64,000 nucleotides of DNA from an uncultured Alistipes sp. Lineage in GTDB: Bacteria; Bacteroidota; Bacteroidia; Bacteroidales; Rikenellaceae. The stretch is from NCBI GenBank assembly GCA_947623965.1, contig CANQIF010000003.1:1-64000 (forward strand), in the 5' to 3' direction. Positions 54,737 through 63,351 of this stretch are shown here, piece by piece (position 1 is the first letter of the stretch; every line of letters starts with the position of its first letter). A program made the position numbers and the translations under genes. A model generated the notes under the pieces. It ran no database searches, was not told where the DNA came from, and was given only the letters and a program-made list of their open reading frames with translations.

Positions 54737-55783
54737 CTCTTTCATCACGCTGCCCACGATCCGGTCGGCGATTTCGCGGTAACGCTCGCCGACCCGCGGG
54801 TCGATCGCCGCGGCCGGGCGGCCCTCCTCGCCCCCCTCCATGAGCGAGCGCACAAGGGGAATTTCGCCCAGGAAAGGCACGCCGTACTCCCCGGCCACGC
54901 GGCGGGCGCCGCCCCGGCCGAAGATGTAGTAGCGGTTGTCGGGCAGCTCCTCGGGGGTGAACCAGGCCATGTTCTCGATGATGCCGGCGATCGGGATCGC
55001 CACCTGCTCGTTGCGGAACATCTCGATGCCGCGCACGACGTCGGCCACGGCCATCTGCTGCGGCGTCGAGACGATCACTGCGGCGTCGATCTTCAGCTCG
55101 GAGATGATCGAGAGGTGGATATCGCCCGTCCCGGGCGGGAGGTCGCAGACGAGGAAGTCGAGCGGGCCCCACTTCGTCTGGTGGATCATCTGCTTCAGGG
55201 CGTTGGTCGCCATGGCGCCGCGCCAGAGCAGGGCGTCGGTCGGCCGGATGAAGAAGCCGATCGACATGAGGCGGATCTCCTGCGCCACGGCCGGCACGAT
55301 GCGGTCGACCCCCTCCTCCTGCTCGGCATCGGGGACGTAGCCTTCGACGCCGAACATCTTGGGCTGCGACGGACCGTAAATATCGGCGTCGAGGAGCCCG
55401 ACGCGGAAGCCGAGATCGCGCAGCGCCACGGCGAGGTTCGCCGCGACGGTCGATTTGCCCACGCCCCCCTTGCCCGAGGCGACGGCGATGATGCGCGTGA
55501 TATCGGCCGCCGAACTCCGCACCTTCGGCTCGGGACGCGGCGCTGCGCCCCCCTCGCGGACGATGACGAGCACCTTGGCCGACGGAAAGTGTTCGGCGAG
55601 CAGCTGCTCCACCGTGTTCTTGATCTTGACGGCGAAGGGGTCGCGGCTCTTCGGAAAGCGGAGCGTCAGGGTGATGGCGGCCTCCGAGGCGGCGATCCGC
55701 TCGACATAGCCGCCCGAAACGAGATCGGTTCCGGTTTCGGGATGAATGACGGTCGCAAGCAACCGTTTGATCTGTTCTTCCAT
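54728..55783 (-). CDS. Mrp/NBP35-family iron-sulfur carrier ATPase
   Basis: The ApbC/Mrp family carries and delivers Fe-S clusters in an ATP-dependent way. The 351-aa protein has an N-terminal MIP18/DUF59-like domain (about residues 1-85). The deviant Walker A loop GKGGVGKSTVAANLA is at about 104-118, with IYGPSQPKMFG, LPPGTGDIHL and an ENMAWF segment. The usual CxxC cluster ligands at the end are not seen: the corresponding place reads YIFGRGGARR, as in several Bacteroidetes members. The start at 55783 (MEEQIKR) follows the minus-strand -7 at 55808-55815. Its stop overlaps the last 9-mer of the candidate origin. Confidence 0.9.
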   Translation of the reverse strand: MEEQIKRLLATVIHPETGTDLVSGGYVERIAASEAAITLTLRFPKSRDPFAVKIKNTVEQLLAEHFPSAKVLVIVREGGAAPRPEPKVRSSAADITRIIAVASGKGGVGKSTVAANLAVALRDLGFRVGLLDADIYGPSQPKMFGVEGYVPDAEQEEGVDRIVPAVAQEIRLMSIGFFIRPTDALLWRGAMATNALKQMIHQTKWGPLDFLVCDLPPGTGDIHLSIISELKIDAAVIVSTPQQMAVADVVRGIEMFRNEQVAIPIAGIIENMAWFTPEELPDNRYYIFGRGGARRVAGEYGVPFLGEIPLVRSLMEGGEEGRPAAAIDPRVGERYREIADRIVGSVMKEGR

Positions 55784-55807
55784 GACGGAAATAGTGGTTT
55801 GGACAGA

Positions 55808-55899
55808 CAAAGGTAGTGTAAATTTTCGTTAATAAATAAAGGTATCGACGAATATTTATCGTTTTTCGATAAAATATCGAAATTCTTTTTCTATCTTTG
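55808..55899. promoter_or_regulatory. Divergent mrp/sppA promoters around TATCGA palindromes
   Basis: The minus-strand -7 is TACCTTTG (55808-55815, mrp) and the plus-strand -7 is TATCTTTG (55892-55899, sppA). Between them about 75 AT-rich bases hold repeated TATCGA motifs, including the inverted repeat ttatcg-ttttt-cgataa and further flanking atattt/aaatat arms (about 55849-55880). This could be an operator or a second part of the origin-like region. Confidence 0.6.
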
Positions 55900-55930
55900 T
55901 GGCAAAGGAACTTTATTAAACTTTTCTGTT

Positions 55931-57703
55931 ATGAAATTCATCAAAGTGTTTTTGGCGGGAGTGCTGGCCTTCGTGGTCGGTTCGTTCCTGGTAACGTTTA
56001 TCTGGATCCTCGTTCTGGTCGGCGTGGCCGGCTCGATGGAGAGCACGACGGTCGTCGAGAAGGGCTCTGTGCTGAAGATCGATCTGGGGGAGACGATCAC
56101 CGACGCCCCCTCGACGGATCCCTTCGCGGGTTTCGACCCCCTCACGATGGAGTTCACGCCGCAGCTTTCCCTCTTCTCGGCGCTGCGCGCGATCGACGCG
56201 GCGGCGGCGGATGACCGCATCGAGGGCATCTACCTCCGGCTGAACGGTCCGGGCACGACCGAGGCTGGCGCCGTCGAGGAGCTGCGCGAGGCGATTCTCC
56301 GCTTCAAGGAGAGCGGCAAATTCGTCGTGGCTTACAACGAGGTCTACACCCAGGGGGGCTACTACCTCGCCTCGGCCGCCGACCGCGTCTACCTGCACCC
56401 GCAGGGGGGTATGGACTGGACGGGTCTGCAGTCGCAGCTCATGTTCTACAAGGGGCTGCTCGACAAGCTGGACGTCAAGATGGAGGTCTTCCGTCCGACG
56501 GTCTGCAAGTACAAGAGCGCCGTGGAGCCCTACATCCGCACCGATATGTCGCCCGAGAACCGCGCCCAGATGCAGGCGCTCGTCGATGGCATGTGGGGCA
56601 CGATGACCGAGGCCGTCTCCGCGTCGCGCAACATTCCGGTCGAGCAGCTCAACCGCTACGCCGACGAACTGGCCGTGACGCTGCCCGAGGATGCCGTGGC
56701 CTGCGGCCTGGTGGACAGCCTCGTCTATGAGGACCAGGTGCGCGATCTGCTGGTCGAGGCGGGCGCCGAGCCCGAAGGCGAGGGCGATTTCCGCTTCGTC
56801 ACCCTCGGTGAGTACGCCGCGCAGGCGGGCGGCGACCTGAAACACCTCTCCTCGCCCCAGGTGGCGGTCGTCTATGCCGACGGCCAGATCTTAGACGGCG
56901 AGGGGAGCGGCGATGTCTACGGCAACACGCTCGCCGGACAGCTGCGCGCCGTGCGCCTCGATGACGAGGTGGCCGCCGTCGTGCTGCGCGTCAACTCGCC
57001 GGGCGGCAGCGCCCTCGCTGCGGATGTCATCTGGCGCGAAATGGAGCTGCTGAAGGCCGAGAAACCGGTCATCGTCTCGATGGGTTCCTATGCCGCCAGC
57101 GGCGGGTATTACATCTCGGCGCCGGCCGATGCGATCCTCGCCGACAAGATGACCCTGACGGGTTCGATCGGCGTCTTCGGGCAGTACTTCTACGCGATCG
57201 ACGCGCTGAAAAACAAACTGGGCATTACGGTCGATGCCGTCAAGACGAACCGGTCGGCCGGCATGGGCACCGTCGCACCCCTGACGGCTGCCGAGCGGGC
57301 TGCGGTGATGCGCGGCGTGGACCGTGTCTACGAGACCTTCACGGGGCTCGTCGCCAAGGGGCGCAACCTGCCGATCGAGAAGGTGCTGGAGATCGCCGGC
57401 GGCCGCGTCTGGACGGGCAGCGACGCCCTCGGGATCGGTTTGGTCGATGCCTGGGGCGGTCTTCACAGCGCCATTGCGGTCGCAGCCGACAAGGCGGGCC
57501 TCGGCGAGGACTTCCGCATCGTGGAGAAGATCGAGGAGCCGACCGGTTTCGCCGCCTTCTTCTCGTCGCTCTCGGCCCGCGTGAAGGCTTCGGTGCGGCA
57601 GAGCGAGCTCGAGAAGATGATGAAGGAGTACAAGGCGGTCGAGGAGCTGCTCTCGCAGCAGGGGCTCGTGATGTACTCGCCCTACCGCGTGGAGCTGGAA
57701 TAG
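55931..57703 (+). CDS. sppA: Signal peptide peptidase SppA, 67K type
   Basis: SppA is a membrane serine/lysine protease that degrades cleaved signal peptides. The 590-aa protein has one N-terminal membrane helix (about residues 5-30) and two tandem Clp-like S49 domains, as in the 67K form. The first domain contains the Lys candidate near FRPTVCKYKSAVEPY. The second contains nucleophile Ser in GSYAASGGYYISAPAD (about 395-405). LTGSIGVFGQYF follows. Length matches E. coli SppA (about 618). The promoter is at 55892. The next gene starts 10 nt downstream. Confidence 0.93.
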   Translation: MKFIKVFLAGVLAFVVGSFLVTFIWILVLVGVAGSMESTTVVEKGSVLKIDLGETITDAPSTDPFAGFDPLTMEFTPQLSLFSALRAIDAAAADDRIEGIYLRLNGPGTTEAGAVEELREAILRFKESGKFVVAYNEVYTQGGYYLASAADRVYLHPQGGMDWTGLQSQLMFYKGLLDKLDVKMEVFRPTVCKYKSAVEPYIRTDMSPENRAQMQALVDGMWGTMTEAVSASRNIPVEQLNRYADELAVTLPEDAVACGLVDSLVYEDQVRDLLVEAGAEPEGEGDFRFVTLGEYAAQAGGDLKHLSSPQVAVVYADGQILDGEGSGDVYGNTLAGQLRAVRLDDEVAAVVLRVNSPGGSALAADVIWREMELLKAEKPVIVSMGSYAASGGYYISAPADAILADKMTLTGSIGVFGQYFYAIDALKNKLGITVDAVKTNRSAGMGTVAPLTAAERAAVMRGVDRVYETFTGLVAKGRNLPIEKVLEIAGGRVWTGSDALGIGLVDAWGGLHSAIAVAADKAGLGEDFRIVEKIEEPTGFAAFFSSLSARVKASVRQSELEKMMKEYKAVEELLSQQGLVMYSPYRVELE

Positions 57704-57713
57704 GCTCGCAGCG

Positions 57714-59024
57714 ATGAAAGGGATAGCGATGAAGAGAAGGATGAGATGGGCGGCGCTCTTCGCCGCCGCGCTTCTGGCGATGCTTCTCTTCCGGCATGCC
57801 CGGGAGGGGCGGCCGCAGGAAAAATGCCGGGTGCTCGTCAGCACCGATATCGGCGGCACGGACCCCGACGACAACCAGTCGATGGCCCACCTGCTCATGA
57901 ACAGCGACCGCTTCCGGATCGAGGGGCTCGTCTCCTCGCCCTCCTACGGGGCGGGCGGCAAGGAGGAGATTCTCCGCATGATCGACCTCTACGAGGCCGA
58001 CCTGCCCGCTCTGCGCCGCCGCTGGCCGGGATTGGCCGATCCGGCCGACCTCCGGGCCGTGACGAAGCAGGGCCGGCGCGGCGGGGCCCCCTGGTGCGGC
58101 TTCGGTGAACCGACGGAAGGGTCCGACTGGATCGTCCGCTGCGCCCGGAGCGACGCCGGGGAGCCGCTCTACGTGTTGGTGTGGGGCGGTCTGGAGGATC
58201 TGGCCCAGGCCTTGCACGACGCTCCCGACATCGCGCCGCGGATCCGCGTCTACTGGATCGGCGGTCCGAACAAGAAGTGGAGCGTGAACAGCTACCTCTA
58301 TATCGTCGAGCACCACCCCGACCTCTGGATGATCGAGTGCAACGCCTCCTACCGGGGCTTCATCGCCGACGCCTCGGACTTTAGCCGCTTCCACAAGGGC
58401 TACTACGACTACGCCGTCCGCGGAGCGGGTGCGTTGGGGGCCGATTTCGCCCGCTACTACGGCGGCACGGTCAAGATGGGCGACACCCCCTCGCTGCTCT
58501 ACCTGATGCAGGGCGACCCGGCCGACCCCGCCTCCGGGAGCTGGGGCGGCCGCTTCGAGCCGCTCGCCTACAGCCCCCGCACCCTCTTCCACGGAGGGGC
58601 GACCGCGCGCGACACGGTGGCCCTCTACTCGATCGTCGAGTGGCGTTTCGAGGCTCCGGACATCGACGGGTTGGTCGGCGCCCCCGTGCTGACGGCGACG
58701 ATCGCCGGGCAGGAGTGGACCGGCTATTATGCCGGCCGGGGAACCTACGTGCTGCGCTACGCCCCGAAGGGGCCCGGCACGCTGCACTACGCGATCCGCT
58801 CGACCGTCGCCGGTCTCGACGGGCTGCAGGGGGAGTTCACCGTGAGCGGCGAATGGCCCGGACCCCGCACGGCCGACAGTCGGCCGCTCGGCGCACAGTG
58901 GTGGACCGACTGCGCCGACAAGGCCCTCTTCCGGGGTCCGTGGCAGGGCTTCGAGACGGTGGCGCGCTATCGCGAGGAGGTGCTCGAGGATTGGGCGGAG
59001 CGGTGGAATACATTGAAGAAATAA
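57714..59024 (+). CDS. DUF1593 / Sde182-type nucleoside-hydrolase-like protein
   Basis: A 436-aa protein with a signal anchor (about residues 8-26). A DUF1593 domain (about 35-300) begins VLVSTDIGGTDPDDNQSMAHLL, with the D-x-D-x-DD metal-type motif seen in nucleoside hydrolase folds; VYWIGGPNKKWSVNSY is another family landmark. A beta-sandwich C-terminus runs from about 330 to 430. Founders were described as cellulose-binding Sde182 proteins; enzymatic activity is not established. It starts 10 nt after sppA and overlaps no gene; queD starts 11 nt after it. Confidence 0.82.
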   Translation: MKGIAMKRRMRWAALFAAALLAMLLFRHAREGRPQEKCRVLVSTDIGGTDPDDNQSMAHLLMNSDRFRIEGLVSSPSYGAGGKEEILRMIDLYEADLPALRRRWPGLADPADLRAVTKQGRRGGAPWCGFGEPTEGSDWIVRCARSDAGEPLYVLVWGGLEDLAQALHDAPDIAPRIRVYWIGGPNKKWSVNSYLYIVEHHPDLWMIECNASYRGFIADASDFSRFHKGYYDYAVRGAGALGADFARYYGGTVKMGDTPSLLYLMQGDPADPASGSWGGRFEPLAYSPRTLFHGGATARDTVALYSIVEWRFEAPDIDGLVGAPVLTATIAGQEWTGYYAGRGTYVLRYAPKGPGTLHYAIRSTVAGLDGLQGEFTVSGEWPGPRTADSRPLGAQWWTDCADKALFRGPWQGFETVARYREEVLEDWAERWNTLKK

Positions 59025-59035
59025 AGAATGAAGTT

Positions 59036-59485
59036 ATGGCAGTCATTCGTCTGACCAAAGAGTTTTCGTTCGAGGCGGCCCATGCGCTGGGCGGCTACGA
59101 CGGTCCCTGCCGGGAGATTCACGGCCATTCGTACCGTCTCTTCGTCACGGTCAAGGGGCGCCCTTCGACCGATGCGGAGGACCCCAAGCAGGGGATGGTG
59201 ATCGACTTCGGCCTGCTCAAGCGGATCGTGAACGAGGAGGTCGTCGCGCGCTTCGACCATGCGCTCGTGCTGCGCACGACGACGGATCCGAAGCTGCTCG
59301 AGCAGCTGGCCGCGCGGTTCGACAACCTCGTGACGGTCGATTACCAGCCCACCTGCGAGAACATGCTCGACGACTTCGCGCGGCGGATCGCGCGGCGCCT
59401 CCCCGCCGGGGTCGCCCTTCACGCCCTCCGGCTCCACGAGACGGCCACCTCCTATGCCGAGTGGTTCGCCGGGGAGAACGGCTGA
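59036..59485 (+). CDS. queD: 6-carboxy-5,6,7,8-tetrahydropterin synthase QueD-like protein
   Basis: A 149-aa T-fold protein of the QueD/PTPS family. QueD makes the queuosine precursor 6-carboxytetrahydropterin from dihydroneopterin triphosphate. Zinc ligands appear in FEAAHAL and HGHSY, the catalytic Cys in GPCREIHGH, and FDHALVL with QPTCENMLDD provides the rest of the active site. Length fits QueD. The start at 59036 is chosen because it gives the canonical MAVIRLTKEFSFEAAH start. It is separated from polA by 107 nt. Confidence 0.9.
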   Translation: MAVIRLTKEFSFEAAHALGGYDGPCREIHGHSYRLFVTVKGRPSTDAEDPKQGMVIDFGLLKRIVNEEVVARFDHALVLRTTTDPKLLEQLAARFDNLVTVDYQPTCENMLDDFARRIARRLPAGVALHALRLHETATSYAEWFAGENG

Positions 59486-59592
59486 GGCGGCCGGGCGACC
59501 GCAGCGCCGCCGGCCGGGAGCGCTGTCCTTGCAGCCGGCCGCTGCACTGGCTGCCTTTTGCATTTTACGAACCGAAAATACCGAAAAGAACC

Positions 59593-62500
59593 ATGAAAAC
59601 CTGCTACCTCGTCGATGCCTATGCGTTGATGTTCAAATACTATTACGCCTTTCTCGGCAAGCCGATGCGCAACCATGCGGGGATGAATACGTCGGTCGTC
59701 TTCGGTATCGTGAAATTCCTGCGCGACATCCTGAAGCGCGAGCGGCCCGACCTGCTGGGCGTCGCCTTCGATCCGAAGGGGGGCAGCTTCCGCCGGACGA
59801 TCTACCCCGCCTACAAGGCCAACCGCAGCGAGACGCCCGAGGACATCATCCTCTCGCTCCCCTACGTGAAGCGGGTGCTCGAGGCGATGTGCATCCCGAT
59901 TCTCGAGGTCGAGGGGTTCGAGGCCGACGACGTGATCGGCACCCTCTCGCACCAAGGGGCCGAGGCGGGGTACGAGGTCTTCATGGTGACGCCCGACAAG
60001 GATTACGGCCAGCTCGTCGGCGACCATTGCCGGATCTACAAGCAGAAGGGCTCCGACGGACAGGTCGAGGTGATCGACCGGGCGGCGATCCGCGAGAAGT
60101 ACGGCATCGACGATCCGACCCTCGTGCGCGACATCCTGGCGCTGTGGGGCGATGCCTCGGACAACATCCCGGGGGTGCCGGGGATCGGCGAGAAGGGGGC
60201 CTGCAAGTTAGTCGGCGAGTGGGGCACGGTGGAGAACATCCTCGCGAACGTCGCCTCGATCAAGGGGCGGCAGGGCGAGAAGATCGCCGCCTGGCGCGAC
60301 AACCTGCTGCTGGCCAAGCAGCTGACGACCATTCGGCTCGACGTGCCGATCCGTTTCGATCCCGAGGCGCTGACCATCTGCGAACCGCATATCGACCAAC
60401 TGCGCGCTCTCTTCGCCGAGCTCGATTTCCGGGCCTTTCTGCTCGACCTGCAGAACCTCTCGCCCGCCGAACCCCTCCCCGACCGGCCGCAGCAGGCCGA
60501 GCAGCGCCAGCTCGCGGAGATGGCCCGCGCCAAGTCGGCGGCCGCGAAGGCGGCCCGGCTGGCCGGCCAGGGCGATCTGTTCGGGGCGGCGGCGCCCGAA
60601 GCCGGGACGGCGGAGGATGGAGGCGGTGTCGCAGCGGGCGGTCCGGCTGCCGGTTCGCCGGTTTCGGCGCCTGGCCAGGCGGCTGGTCCGACGGGTGGTC
60701 CGATGCCCGGTTCTATGGGTGGTTCGACTACCCTTCCGACCGCTTTTCCGCCGGCCGCTGCGGCTGCTTCGGCGCCGGACGGCGGGGCCGTCGTTGAGGA
60801 ACCGCTCCTCGCCACGGCCCAGACGACCCCCCACCGCTATACGCTCGTCGAAAACGAGGCGCAGCTCGTCGAAGCGATCGCCGCGGTCGGGCGCTATGCC
60901 GAGTTCTGCTTCGATACCGAGACGACGGGGTTCGACCTCTTCAACGACCGGATCGTGGGTCTTTCGCTCTCCGTCGAGCCCCACGAGGCGTGGTACATCC
61001 CCTTCCGTCCGGAGACGACGGCGCGTTACGCCGAGCTGCTGCGCCCCCTCTTCGAGGAAGAGAAGATCGCCAAGATCGGCCAGAACATCAAGTTCGACTA
61101 TCTGGTGCTGCAGCGCATCGGCATCGGGGTGCGCGGCCGGCTCTACGATACGATGATCCTCCACTACCTGCTCGATCCCGAGTCGCGCCACAACATGAAC
61201 GCCCTGGCGGAGCGCTACCTGCACTACCGCCCCATCGAGATCGAGACGCTGATCGGCCGCGGCGCCAAGCAGCTGACAATGGAGATGGTCGGCGTGGAGC
61301 GCGTCTGCGAATACGCCGCCGAGGATGCCGACATCACGCTGCAGCTCAAGCGGGTGCTCTACCCGATGGTCGAGGAGGCGGGCCTCGCGCGGCTCTATGC
61401 CGAGATTGAGGAGCCGATGATCGTCGTGCTGGCCGACATCGAACGGGCGGGCGTCCGCATCGACTCGGAGGCGCTGGCCGAATACGCCGTCGAGCTCAAT
61501 GCCCGCCTCGCGGAGCTGGAGCGGGCCGTCCGCGCCGAGGCGGGCGAACCGACCCTCAACATCAACTCCACGCGGCAGCTGGGCGAGGTTCTCTTCGGCA
61601 AGATGCGCATCGCCGAGAAGCCCAAGATGACCAAGACGAAGCAGTTCTGCACGGACGAGGAGTACCTCCAGAGTTTCGCCCACCGCCACCGCATCGTCGA
61701 CCTGGTGCTCGAGTACCGGGGGGTGAAAAAGCTCCTTTCGACCTACGTCGAGGCGCTGCCGCTGCTGGTCAACCGGACGACGGGGCGCATCCACACCTCC
61801 TTCAACCAGGCCGTCACGGCGACGGGGCGTCTCTCCTCGACCAATCCCAACCTGCAGAACATCCCCGTGCGCGACGCGCTGGGGCGCCGCATCCGACAGG
61901 CCTTCATCCCCTCGGACGGCGACCACCTGCTGCTCTCGGTCGATTACAGCCAGGTCGAATTGCGGCTCATGGCCCATCTCTCGGACGACGAGTCGCTGCT
62001 CGCCGCCTTCGAGCACGGCGAGGACATCCACGCCGCCACGGCGGCCCGCCTCTTCGGCAAGCGGATCGACGAGGTGACCGCCGAGGAGCGCCGCCGCGCC
62101 AAGACGGCCAATTTCGGCATCATCTACGGCATCTCGGCCTTCGGCCTCAGCCAGCGGTTGGAGATTCCGCGCAAGGAGGCCAAGGAGTTGATCGACGGCT
62201 ATTTCGCCTCCTATCCCAAGGTGCGGGAGTATATGGAACGCGTCGTCGAGGAGGCCCGCACGAGGGGGTATGTTTCGACCATCTTCGGACGCCGCCGCTA
62301 CCTGAACGACATCGCCTCGCGCAATGCCGTGGCCCGCGGCGTGGCCGAACGCAATGCCGTGAACGCCCCGATCCAGGGCTCGGCGGCCGACATCATGAAG
62401 ATCGCCATGATCGAGGTGCACCGGCGGTTCCGCGCCGAGGGGATCCGCTCGCGGGTGATCCTGCAGGTACACGACGAACTGGTGGTCGATATGCTGCGGT

Positions 62501-62616
62501 CGGAGCAGGAGCGGGTCGTGCGCATCGTCACCGAGGCGATGGAGGGGGCCGCGAAGCTGCGCGTGCGGTTGGTGGCCGACGCGGGCATCGGCGAAAACTG
62601 GCTCGAGGCGCATTAG
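59593..62616 (+). CDS. polA: DNA polymerase I
   Basis: Pol I fills gaps and removes RNA primers. The 1007-aa protein has the N-terminal 5'-3' exonuclease (LVDAYALMFKYY, MVTPDKDYGQL, and GIPGIGEKGA-like helix-hairpin-helix near residue 198). A 3'-5' exonuclease follows with intact FDTETTGFD (about 440). The polymerase has motif A DYSQVELR (about 785), motif B RRAKTANFGIIYG and motif C VHDELV (about 957). A Gly/Ala/Pro/Ser-rich linker of about 70 residues (about 332-405) between the exonuclease domains is much longer than in E. coli and explains the extra length. It is preceded by queD and followed by a repeat array. Confidence 0.96.
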   Translation: MKTCYLVDAYALMFKYYYAFLGKPMRNHAGMNTSVVFGIVKFLRDILKRERPDLLGVAFDPKGGSFRRTIYPAYKANRSETPEDIILSLPYVKRVLEAMCIPILEVEGFEADDVIGTLSHQGAEAGYEVFMVTPDKDYGQLVGDHCRIYKQKGSDGQVEVIDRAAIREKYGIDDPTLVRDILALWGDASDNIPGVPGIGEKGACKLVGEWGTVENILANVASIKGRQGEKIAAWRDNLLLAKQLTTIRLDVPIRFDPEALTICEPHIDQLRALFAELDFRAFLLDLQNLSPAEPLPDRPQQAEQRQLAEMARAKSAAAKAARLAGQGDLFGAAAPEAGTAEDGGGVAAGGPAAGSPVSAPGQAAGPTGGPMPGSMGGSTTLPTAFPPAAAAASAPDGGAVVEEPLLATAQTTPHRYTLVENEAQLVEAIAAVGRYAEFCFDTETTGFDLFNDRIVGLSLSVEPHEAWYIPFRPETTARYAELLRPLFEEEKIAKIGQNIKFDYLVLQRIGIGVRGRLYDTMILHYLLDPESRHNMNALAERYLHYRPIEIETLIGRGAKQLTMEMVGVERVCEYAAEDADITLQLKRVLYPMVEEAGLARLYAEIEEPMIVVLADIERAGVRIDSEALAEYAVELNARLAELERAVRAEAGEPTLNINSTRQLGEVLFGKMRIAEKPKMTKTKQFCTDEEYLQSFAHRHRIVDLVLEYRGVKKLLSTYVEALPLLVNRTTGRIHTSFNQAVTATGRLSSTNPNLQNIPVRDALGRRIRQAFIPSDGDHLLLSVDYSQVELRLMAHLSDDESLLAAFEHGEDIHAATAARLFGKRIDEVTAEERRRAKTANFGIIYGISAFGLSQRLEIPRKEAKELIDGYFASYPKVREYMERVVEEARTRGYVSTIFGRRRYLNDIASRNAVARGVAERNAVNAPIQGSAADIMKIAMIEVHRRFRAEGIRSRVILQVHDELVVDMLRSEQERVVRIVTEAMEGAAKLRVRLVADAGIGENWLEAH

Positions 62617-62629
62617 GGGCAGGAGCGAT

Positions 62630-63195
62630 CGACAGGGCGGGCCGCAGCCTGGGAGCGCGAGCCCCGCAGCGTCTTCGCATCGCTGGCGCCTTCCGCAGGC
62701 TGCAGCCCGAAAATAATTTTTCATTTTTAATTCTTCATTTTTCATTGCGCCCTTTGGGGCGCTGCAGCCCGCAGCCGCCCCCGGGCGGAGGGCTTGTCTC
62801 GGGTAGAAATCGGCCTTGCGGAGGCCCGTGCTCGCGTCCGCAGGTCCGCTCGTGCAGGCCTCTCCGCTCGGCTGCGGGCTTGCCTCGGGTAGAAATCGGC
62901 CTTGCAAAGGCCGTGCGGGCCGCAGCCTCCGCCCGGCGGAGGCCCGCAACTCCTTTGCGTCGTTGCGTCCTCCGCAGGCTGCTGCCCGATTTGTAATTTT
63001 GAATCTTGAATTTTGAATTCTGAATTTGCGCCCGCAGGGCGCAGCGGGCCGCAGCTTCGCCCCGCGAAGGCCCGCGCTCGCGTCCGCAGGTCCGCTCGCA
63101 CGTCCTCCGCAAGCTGCAGCCCGCGAACATCGGCCCCCTGCAGTTAATTTTGAATATTGAATTCTGAATTTGCGGCTTCACGGAAGCCGCACTCC
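62630..63195. repeat. Dispersed hairpin repeat array, copy G
   Basis: Between polA and lipA lie several modules: stem gcgccc-tttg-gggcgc (62747-62762) before gcagccc, tccgctcggctgcggg, and cggcctt-gca-aaggccg followed by tgcgggccgcagcctccgcc. AT-rich TTTTGAAT modules (62995-63027, 63145-63170), stem gcgccc-gca-gggcgc (63028-63042) and stem gcggcttc-acg-gaagccgc (63172-63190) follow. From 63196 to 63318 no gene is seen. Confidence 0.8.
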
Positions 63196-63318
63196 CCTCT
63201 CTTTTTCCATTTTTAATTATTTGTTTCCGTTTATGCCGGAAATCGCCCTCCGAATAGCCCATAAGGCCGGTTTTGCGAATTATTGGAAGAAAGGCGCGGT
63301 TTTTTCGATCCTTTTTGC

Positions 63319-63326
63319 TATTTTTG
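63319..63326 (+). promoter_or_regulatory. -7 element of lipA
   Basis: TATTTTTG fits TAnnTTTG and lies 25 nt upstream of the lipA start codon. No TTG at the ideal -33 distance. Confidence 0.55.
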
Positions 63327-63351
63327 CATCAATTGGGAAAAAAGTGATTTA

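Noticed and set aside
60208..62949. Minus-strand open frame of about 900 codons opposite polA
   Set aside because: polA motifs on the plus strand are complete; the antisense frame extends into repeats and has no recognisable domain.
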